Origin: Callorhinus ursinus
Taxonomy: Eukaryota; Chordata; Mammalia; Carnivora; Otariidae
Assembly (NCBI RefSeq): GCF_003265705.1
Contig: NW_020313288.1
Location: 62,001 to 126,000, forward strand
Reading direction: 5' to 3'
DNA: 64,000 nt
Part shown: positions 49,901 through 60,400 of the stretch, piece after piece
How the letters are laid out: each line of letters begins with the position of its first letter
How positions within the stretch are numbered: the first letter of the stretch is position 1
Program-made: the position numbers and the translations under genes
The notes under the pieces: generated by a model
Database searches by the model: none
Told to the model about the DNA's origin: nothing
Seen by the model: only the letters and a program-made list of their open reading frames with translations

Positions 49901-52900
49901 AATATAGACCAATGGAACAGAATAGAGAGCCCACATATGGACCCTCAACTCTATGGTCAAATAATCTTCGACAAAGTAGGAAAAAATATGCAATGGAAAA
50001 AAGACAGTCTCTTCAATAAATGGTGCTGGGAAAATTGGACAGCTATATACAAAAGAATGAAACTCGACCATTCTCCTACACCATACACAAAGAAACTCTA
50101 AGTGGATGAAAGACTTCAATGTGAGACAGGAATCCATCAAAATCCTAGGGGAGAACAGAGGCAGTAACCTCTTCGAAATCGGCCACAGGGCTTCCTTCAA
50201 GACACGTCTCCAAAGGCAAGGGAAAGAAAAGTGAAAATGAACTTTTGGGACTTCATCAAGATAAAAAGCTTCTGCACAGCAAAGGAAACAGTCAACAAAG
50301 CCAAGAGGCAACCCATAGAATGGGAGAAGATATTTGCAAATTACACTACAGACAAAGGGCTGGTATCCAAGGTCTATAAAGAACTTCTCAAACTCAACAC
50401 CCAAAAAACAAATAATTAAGTCAAGAAATGGGTAGAAGACATGAACAGACACTTCTCTGAAGAAGACATACAAATGGCTAACAGACACATGAAGAAAAGG
50501 TTCATCATCATTAGCCATCAGGGAAATTCAAATCAAAACCACATTGACATACCACCTTACACCATTTAGAATGGCAAAAATTGACAAGGCAAGAAACATC
50601 AAATTTTGGAGAGGTTTTGGAGAAAGGGGAACTCTCTTATACTGTTGGTGGGAATGCAAGTTGGTACAGCCAGTTTGGAAAACAGTGTGGAGGTTCCTCA
50701 AAAAGTTAAAAATAGAGCTACCCTATGACCCAGCAATTGCACTCCTCGGTATTTACCCCAAAGATACAGATGTAGTGAAAAGAAGGGCCGTGTGCACCCC
50801 AGTGTTCATAGCAGCAATGTCCACAATATCCAAACTGTGGAAACAGCCGAGATGCCCTTCAATAGATGAATGGATAAAGATGTGGTCCATGTATACAATG
50901 GAATATTACTCAGCCATCAGAAAGGATGAATATCCAACTTTTGCATCAACATGGATGGAACTGGAGGAGATTATGCTAAGTGAAATAAGTCAAGCAGAGA
51001 AAGACAATTATCATATGGTTTCACTTATTTGTGGAACGTAAGGAATAGCAGGGAGGACATTAGGAGAAGGAAGGGGAAAATGAAGGGGGGAAATCAGAGG
51101 GGGAGATGAACCATGAGAGACTATGGACTCTGAGAAACAGACTGAGGGTTCTAGAGGGGAGGGGTTTGGGGGATGGGTTAGCCCGGTGATGGGTATTAAG
51201 GAGGGCACATATTGCATGGAGCACTGGGTGTTATACAGAAACAATGAATCATGGAACACTACATCAAAAACTAATGATGTAATGTATGGTGACTAACATA
51301 ACATAATAAAAAAATTAAAATAAAAGCAAAAAACCCCCCAAAACTTGCAAGTGGACGGTTAAGCTTTGGCTCAAGGGCACACTATCTCATCAGCAGAATT
51401 TAATCATCAACATAACTAATGGAAAATTAAACTTGATGTTCAATATGTTGTAATTCCTGCCCATGACTATAGATTATCTAAAATGAGTTAATTCTACATA
51501 ATGAAATGTCATACTAGACATAAAAATTTTTTTGTCTTTTGTAACTTTATTTTGGGGTAGGAATTATCTCATTTTTCCTTTAATTGGTAAATGAGTTTTT
51601 TACAACTTATGAAAGTAGTTTTTGAATGAATAATTCATTTCCTTAGATTACATAAAAATTATCTAACAATTAGAAATTTGAGAAATGGAATCAACTTGTA
51701 CTTTACAGTTTGTATAGTGTTTCATCTAATTGTCATATCAACTCTGCTGGGTTCGAATAGTGGCCTCCCCAAAATTCATGTCTACCTAGAACCTACAAAT
51801 GAGACATACCCTGGAGATTAGATCTTTGCAGATATATTCAACTTAGGATGAGTTCATACTGGGTTAGAGTGAACCCTAAATCCAATATGACTGAAGTCTT
51901 TGTAAGGAAAGGAAAATTTGAACACAGAGACACACAGGGATAATGCCATATAATGATGAGGCAGATATTGGAACAATGTGTCCATACATCAAGAAACGCC
52001 AAGGATAAGCAACCACCAGAAGACAAAAAGAGGTAAGGAAGAATTGTCCTCTGAAAACTTCAGAGAAGGTACGGTCTTGCCAATACCTTAATTTGGTACT
52101 TCTGGGCTGCAGAACTGTGAGAGAATAAATTTCTATTGTTTTAAGCCATCAAAAAAAAATATCTTAGGACTTGCCAGCCTCCCTAATTGTATGGACCAAT
52201 TCCTTATGATAAATTTTTAATCTATATGTATCCATCCTGTTGGTTCTGTTTCTCTGGATAACTCTGACAAATACAAACACCTGCTATATGCCAGGCACTA
52301 TTCTAGGCACTGTGGATTCAGCAGTGGAACAAGACACACAAAATTCCCCACCTTCACAGAGCTGATAACCTGGAGAGTTGAGGGTGAGAGATACAATGTC
52401 AAAAAGAGAGTAGTCACTGAGAAGATGACACATGAGCTGAAACATAAAGAAGGTGAGGAAGAGAGCCAAGTGTATATGTAGGGCAAGAGCATCCCATGCA
52501 GAGGGCACAGCTCATGCAAAGGCCCTGGGGCAGGACTGGGCCTGGGGTATTAGAGGAACAGCAAGGAAGGGGTGTGTGGCTGGAACAGAGTAAGCAAGGG
52601 GGAGAGAGGGATGAGGGCAGGACAGGGCAGGTCATGTCGGGCCTTGGGGGCCTCCGGGAGGATTTGGGCTTTTACCCCAGGGTGGTGGGAGCCCTGGAGG
52701 GTTGTGGGCAGAAGAGGTGGAACTTGACTTGGGCACTCCCTGGTGTCCTCTGGTGGGCACTGCAAGGGCAAGAAGCCAGGAAACCCCTTCAACAATCCCC
52801 CTGAGACAGACACATGATCCTCAATCATGAGCCAAACAACTTAATGGATGATCACCTAATTGACCCAAGCGTAAAGAGACTCCAAGGGGCAAAAAAAAAA

Positions 52901-54379
52901 AAAAAGTTAAAGATAGAACTAGAGCTTCTGTTTCATTGGTGCCTTCCAAGCACCAGGCCCCTTCCATGCATTTTCTGCAGGCCCCACAATAATACTTCCA
53001 GATGGGTTGACCTAGTAACCCTGGTTTTCCCAGGACTTCTCTGGTGTTATCCTTAGAAGTCCAGAGTCCCGGGAACCCTCCTCCCAGTCCGAGGCAAGCC
53101 AGGACAGTTGGTCACCCTATGTCAAGGTAAACATTAGGACTTAATTTTACAGATGTGGAAACAGATACGTTTGCATAGCCTCCCCCGGGTCACACCACCA
53201 GTCAGAAGGAAAAAGAGGCACTAGAATCGGCAAAGGTTGGCAGGGCATCCAGGGGTCCTGGCCATTGTCCTGACTGAACCCACTCACTACCCCTTTGGCC
53301 CAGCCAGTACAAACCAGAAAATTTAGGTTTCTCTGAGGAGAGGGAGGGTTGACATAGTTGTGCACCTGCTATTTTCCATGTACCACTTGGTACCTGTATC
53401 TTACCTCATATAATGCTCATCAAAACCCAGTTGGATTAACCCCTCTGACCCTCATTTTCACAGAAACTGAAGTTTTAGGGAATTTACTGAAATACGTGAG
53501 CACTGGAACCAAGATTCAAACCCAGGAAGTATGGACTCCAAAACCCACCTCTTAACAACTGCACATGGAGTCAAATCCTCAACTATCCCATCAGGTGGGG
53601 GATGAGGGGGTAGTCATCGCAATACCCATTAATCATGACAAAACTGAGAGCTGAAGGTGCTTGCCCAAGGTCTAATTGCCTTCAGTCTGGGAGGCCTCTT
53701 CCCCGAACACATGCTCTGCAGCTGTCACCAGCCCACAAGCAGAGCAATGAGAAGCAATGGAAGCCACTGGCTCTGTGAGCCAGCCAGTCTCTGTATTTCC
53801 CCGAGTGCCAGTGATTACAGCAGCAAGTTACGAAAGCAGGAGTGGGCATGTGAAGGGGAAAACCCAGTATCCTCCTGGGGATTCTCCTACATCAGCTCAT
53901 GAGCCCTTCACAACCTGCCAGGTAAGAAGGGGTGGGATAGTGGACACTCTTGGCACCCACCACCCCCCATCTGCTTTACTGGGATGGCATACCCATCCCC
54001 CAGGCAATGACTGGCAGACAGGTGCAGGTGAGTTACAGCACAGCTTCTGCCTTGCATCTGAGCAGGTGAACCTCTGGGATGCACTTCACACTCCAGGGCT
54101 CCTTGTGAGACCAGGCTGTGGCTGAAACTCTCCCAAAACAACTTCTGGGAGGCTAATTTCTCCTCCACCCTGTCCTACCTCCCTCGTTCCCCAGCAAGTG
54201 CTTCCTAACAGCCCTCCCTCAATAAATTACTCACAGGGGGCGCCTGGGTGGCTCAGTTGGTTAAGCGACTGCCTTTGGCTCAGGTCATGATCCCGGAGTC
54301 CCGGAATCGAGTCCCGCATCAGGCTCCGGGCTCAGCGGGGAGCCTGCTTCTCCCTCTGACCCTCCCCCCTCTTATGCTG

Positions 54380-54411
<32 letters not shown>

Positions 54412-57400
54412 AAATAAATAAATAAAATCTTTAAAATAAATAAATAAATAAATAAATAAATAACTCACACAAAAATCCTATCAGGCTCTGCTTCTACAGA
54501 AACTGACCAAAAGCAGATAGTCATCCTTATTTTCTTGCATTTTTGTTTTGTTTGTATCTTTTTTTAGGAAGATAGTAATTATTTGTAAAAAAAAAATTCA
54601 AACAATGCAGAAGTATATAAAATTAAAAGTGAAGATCTCTCAGTCCCCCATCCTTATACCTGGAGGCAATCACTGTTAAAAGCTTAGAGTGAATCCCCTC
54701 CAGGCTAAGTCCTATTCACAGGCTCAGTCATACAAGTATATTATTAAATATGAATAAATTTATAAATTCACACAATTTTCTTAACACAAGTGAGATCATA
54801 CAATATACAATCAACTGTGTTCTCCAAAACAGTAGCTACAAATCATATATGGCTGTTTGAGTTTAAATCTATGAAAATTGGAGCACCTGGGTGTCTCAGT
54901 TGGTTAAGTGTCTGCCTTCAGCTCAGGTCATGATCTCAGGGTCCTGGGATAGAGCCCTGTCTCAGGCTCCCACTTAATGGGGAGTCTGCTTCTCCCTCTC
55001 CCTCTACCCCTCCCCCCACTCATGCTTGCTCGCTCTCTCTCTCTCTCTCTCTGAAATAAATAAATAAAATCTTTTAAAGAGGGAATTGGTTAGCCCAGTG
55101 ATGGGTATTAAGGAGGACACATACTGCATGGAACACTGGGTGTTATACAAAAACAACGGATCGTGGATCACCACATCAAAAACTAATGATGGTGACTAAC
55201 CATCTAATTGTATGGTGACTAACATAACATAATAAAATTAAAAATAAATAAAATTAATTAAATAAATATCTATGAAAATTAAATAAAATGAAACATTCCA
55301 TTATTTGATCCTACTAGCTTTGTTTCGATTGCTCAGTAGCCACTTGTGACTAGTGGCTACTATAGATCCAGAACATGTCCATCATCATAGAAAGTTCTGT
55401 TGGACAACTCTGTTGTACTCTTAACTTGCTTTTTCACTTAGGAGTAGGTCTTGCAAACCAAGAGCAGCAAAATTTGTCAAGCATGGAAGCTGGGTGATGG
55501 GTACTGGGAGTTTTTTTGTACTATTTTCCTTACCTTTGAATGTTTGAATATTTCTATAATAAAAAGTTAAGAGAAGGATATGTTTGGGGCAACTTTCCAA
55601 GTCAGTCCATACAGACCTAACTCATGCTTTTGAACAGCTGTGTAGTTTCCATTGTGTCCAAAGGCATTAACTGTGCCAGAGATGGCTTGATAATCAAAGG
55701 TTCAAGCAGAAACTCCACACTCCCCTTTCCATGGTATGGAATTGTCACTAGCAGGCAGCTTACCCACCATGGACTACATTTCCCAGCTCACCTTATGTCC
55801 AGGTATGGTCCTGTGACCCTGAGCAAATACCACATGCCTCACTGCCAGACCTCGGTGTTTAGAAAGTGGGTGTGCCTTCTGCACTGTTTCTTTTCCCTTT
55901 GACCATGGTCTGCAGAAGACTCCAAGACCCTCGAATGGCTGAGCCACAAGACAGAAGGAGTCCGGGTCTCCAAATTACCGTTTGGAGGAAAAATCACCCA
56001 CTGGCCAGAAATATCTGCATTGGACTCTTAAACGAAAATTAAATTTCTTTTTATTAAGCCATGGACAGTTTTGGGTTTGTTACAGTAGCTAGGGTTACTC
56101 TAACAAACACAACGTTTTATCCAACCAGTCCCCTCATGTAAACAAACATTGGTTATTCCAAGTTGTTACTAGAATAGTATAACAAACACATCCTTGAGTG
56201 TATGGTGAGGTATCTCCGTATGTTATACAAATATCTCTTTGGAATAAATTTCTGGATTAGGAATTGCTGTGTCAAAGTGTATATGCATTTTCATAGTGTT
56301 TCATTAAGTATGATATAGAGAGAAAAGCACAAATATTGTAAGTGTGCACTTTGATGAACTATCACGAAGTTAACATCCCTGTGTTTATAATTTTTAATTC
56401 CAACAGTGCCCAGTTTTCTCAAATGTTAAGTCTTTGGAATTCCCACTTACAAATTCCTTGTATGTGCCTTGACTATAACATCTCTCACACTCTCTATGTG
56501 AGGCACAGATTCTTTCTTTCATTTATTTATCTACCTAACTCGCCTGTGCAGTATCAGGCCCAGGCTGGGTCCCAGAGCTGTGAAGAGTCATGCAATGACT
56601 TCCTCACCAGCCAAGGGCTTTCTGGAATCAATAATAATGATCGATTTTTTTATCAAGGTGACCTTTTTTGGAAATATAGTGATATGATTTTCTCTTTTCC
56701 ACTTATATGGTTGTGAACCCCCTCCCCCAACACATTCTGCCAAAAGATTTACTCTCATTCAGGAAGAATTAAGATGTCTTAGCAGCAGACATACATGAAA
56801 GCAAAACAGTAATGTTCAGGTTTTAATTACCAAACTGGGTGTTTGGGTTCCCAGCAAAACAATAACCTTGAAAGCAAAGCCTTATAAGATGAAAGAGTTT
56901 TGGGAATCTAGTGTACAGCATGGTTACTCTGGTTAACAATACTGTATTATATTCTTGGAAGTTGCTATGAGTAGATCTTAAATATCCTTACCAGGAATAA
57001 AAATGGTAGCTATATAAGGTGATGAAGATATTAGTGAACACTATGGTGATAATCATTTCTCAATATACATGTGTATCATATCAACATGCACACACCTTAA
57101 ACTTGCATGTTATATGTCAGTCATATGTCAATAAAAAGATTTTGTGGTAACCAGGCTTGAAGGACTGTAAGGTAGAGTTTTCATTAAGCCATGGTGTAAG
57201 GGAAATACTTATCACAAGGGAAGAGAAAAAATTGTAGGATGCTAATAAAGATGAGAGGAACCCACCAGGAGCCCTACTCCTCTGCCACCTCACCTCAGAA
57301 ACTTTTGGACAGGAACGGGTGAATTTAGGGGTATCAAGGCTAGGGCCTGACTTCTCCCAACAAAAGCCAGGTGGAATTTCCCAGTCTAGAAGAGAAGTTT

Positions 57401-60400
57401 GCTTTTTGCTGCTATCATATCCAACAGGGTATGAGAGCCAAAGATTAGAACCCACAGAGGGAGGTAGCCAGTAGGAGGTCCAAGAAAACTCTTCTGGGTT
57501 CCTGTAGCCTGAACATGGAAAGCAGAAGCTCCTGCATGGACCCCTGGGGGGTACAGAGCTGCAAAGAGGACTACCAGACAAGCAAGGTGGGGCCATGCTT
57601 TACCGGTAGACAAAACATCCCATCCAGAGTCCACCCCTGACAGCCACAAGATCCCATAGTTGCCCCTACACTAACACCCAGCCACCATTTTGGGAGGACC
57701 AAGAGTAGGGTGAGAAATTTGAAAGTTTAACTCTGTACAATACAAACTGAGTTTCCCAAATAAGGCTGAGCCAGGACAGAGACACCAAGAACCTGAAGAA
57801 CTGGCAACGTTTTTCCTCTCCATCCAGCAGCAGCTTATGTAGAAAATGAGAACACTTAATACAATTTTAAAACGCGTTCTTTCCACACTGAGTTGTAGTT
57901 TGAGTAAATTTCATCCCCATTCCCACCACACTACCATTTATGAAGCTCTCATCCACATACCAGTTGGCTAACAAAGTTACCTCTTTTGATTTAAGCTTCA
58001 CGATGTACCCCTGGGATAGGAACCTGTGTTAACTGTATTTCACAGTTGAGGAAAGTGACAATCAGAGAGATTTTGTGTGACTCACCTGAGGTCATACAGT
58101 GAATCCAAGGCAAGTGCCTTGTCTTCCCCTCTGGATTATTCAATATAATCCAGGTAAGTGCCTGGAGCAGGAACCAAGAGACCTGGATATTATTTATCCC
58201 TTGCTCTGCCACTAAGTAGCTCCCAGCAAGTGTTCAGCCGTGGCTCAGCCTCCTGGGGCAGAAGGGTCTCCTCCCCAGAAAACATCCTCCCACACATTGA
58301 ACATATGGATTCTCTTTGACCAACTTACCATCTGTCATTGATTCCAATGGGAACATAACCCAGATGAATATACCACAATACCCTGTGAAGAAAGAAAAGA
58401 AAAACACCATGAACCATCAAGAAGCAATGTGCTCAACCTGAAAAGTACTCCTGAAATGGCCTCGTATAAATAGGTTTGATGAGATATCCAACCAAATGAC
58501 AAACATACAATATTTTACATAATACTCACAGCAGACATTCCTGCTTTTCTGCACTTTATGTTTTTTCATTTTGTTTGTATTATCTTAATTTTCTTTTCAA
58601 TTACAAAGTTCCAGCTGATTTTCAAAAATATACCTTAAAACATGTATTCTCAAAAGAAATGACATCTCCCCCCCAAAGGGCAAAACTTGGTTCTTAGGGA
58701 AAGGTGAAAAAAAGTGTCTAAAAGGCAGTGCAGACCCCGACATTTAGCTCTTCTCTGATATTACCACCTCCGTGACCCCCAACCCCACCACTCCCACCAC
58801 CCGACCTCCACCACCTCCACCTTCATCCCCACCATCCCCACCATCAATGTCATCATCACTACTCTGCTAAAAATCTTCAGGGCAGAATAAGGGGCACTAA
58901 TAGCTAATACCAGCCCTGACACCCCAAAGCAACAACTCGGCATTCCTGCATTTGTGGTCCACAAGTTACCTGCTCCTTCTAATGAAGCTTGCCAGTCAAC
59001 AAGTCCCACAGACCCAAACCCCTGATTCCCATTCATTATCATCAAACAAAATTCTGCTTGTTAATCATTTTAGAGGCAACAGAACACTGTTTTTAAGCAT
59101 ACCAACTCTGGAGTCAAAATGCTTGGGTTTAAAAATCTGGCTTCACTAATTACTGACTGCATTGCCTTGGAAAAGTTATTTAATCTCTTTGGATCTAAGT
59201 TTTCTCTTCCACAAATAGATGCACTGGACCACAGCCTAGGAAGCCCACACTTGTTGCTCAAAATATTGTCCCTCATTCATATATATATTGGGGTTTTTTT
59301 ATTATGTTCAGTTAGCCAACATATAGTACATCATTAGTTTTTGATGTAATGTTCAATGATTCATTAGTTGTGTATAACACCCAGTGCTCATCTCTTCCAT
59401 TCATAGATTTGAACCAGTGACCAAAACCTGAAAGACAACTTTTACATCAACATGGCTGGGACTGGAGGAGATGATGCTAAGTGAAATAAGTCAAGCAGAG
59501 AAAGACAATTATCATATGGTTTCACTTATTTGTGGAACATAAGGAATAGCATGGAGGACATTAGGAGAAGGAAGGGAAAAATGAAGAGGGGGGAATCAGA
59601 GGGGGAGACGAACCATGAGAGACTGTGCAATCCGAGAAACAAACTGAGGGTTTTAGAGGGGAAGGGGGTGTGGGGATAGATTAGTCCGGTGATGGGTATT
59701 AAGGAGGGCACGTACTGCATGGAGCACTGGGTGTTATACAAAAACAATGAATCATGGATCACTACATCAAAAACTAATGATGTATGGTGACTGACATAAT
59801 ATAATAAAATTTAATTTAATTTAAAAAAATTGAAAGACAGGAAGAAAACCACAACATAGACCATAAACAAGACCAGTACAAAACTGACATCTGAAGAAAG
59901 GGAAATAAGAGAACAGACAGGAAGTCTCCATCTCATGGCTCAGGCCTCAGCACAAATGTCACCCCCTCCAAGAGGTCTTCTCTGACTTCCCCCTTCAACG
60001 TAACCCCAGTTACTCTCTTCTTTTGAGGCACTATCATTGCCTGAGATGCTTTTGTGTAGTTATTATTTGGGACAGCATGGCATAGTGATAAGCAATAAAG
60101 CATACAGACTCTGGAGCCAGACTGCCTGCCTTACCCCATGTTAGCTAAGTAGTCTTGGGCAAGTCATCTAATATCTTTTGCCTCAGTTTCCTCCTTTGTA
60201 AAATAGGGTTATTAGTGACCCAGTATTTGGAGGAGTTTTGTGAAGTTATCTGAGGAACTTAAAACAGTGCTAGGTAGGTGGTTGCTGTTACGGCCAGTGG
60301 CTTTCTACCTGTCCCTCCCACGAGGATGTCAGCCTCATGACAGCAGGAATTGCTTGTTTACCACTGCTCTCCCCTCAGTGCCTACAACAGCATCTGGCAC

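Larger units (their letters stand above)
47544..52160 (+). mobile_element. L1-E: twin-primed, inverted L1 with 3' transduction, 13-bp TSD
   Basis: The left part, 47544 to about 49107, is inverted ORF2 (endonuclease to RT, minus strand). The right part, about 49108-51315, is forward ORF2 end and 3' UTR. The two parts overlap by about 80 nt of element sequence, with the RT region present in both orientations. After the L1 A-rich end the sequence continues for about 0.83 kb of non-L1 DNA. It ends with AATAAA, TTTTAAGCCATC and a nine-A run at 52151-52159, then ATCTTAGGACTTG at 52161-52173. The same 13-mer directly precedes the inverted part at 47531-47543. The RT core is broken (FTND). Confidence 0.85.

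Noticed and set aside
58760..58860. Coding minisatellite (proline- or threonine-rich mucin stalk)
   Set aside because: The CCACC-rich text lies in intron 1, has no flanking splice sites in phase, and is best read as simple sequence.
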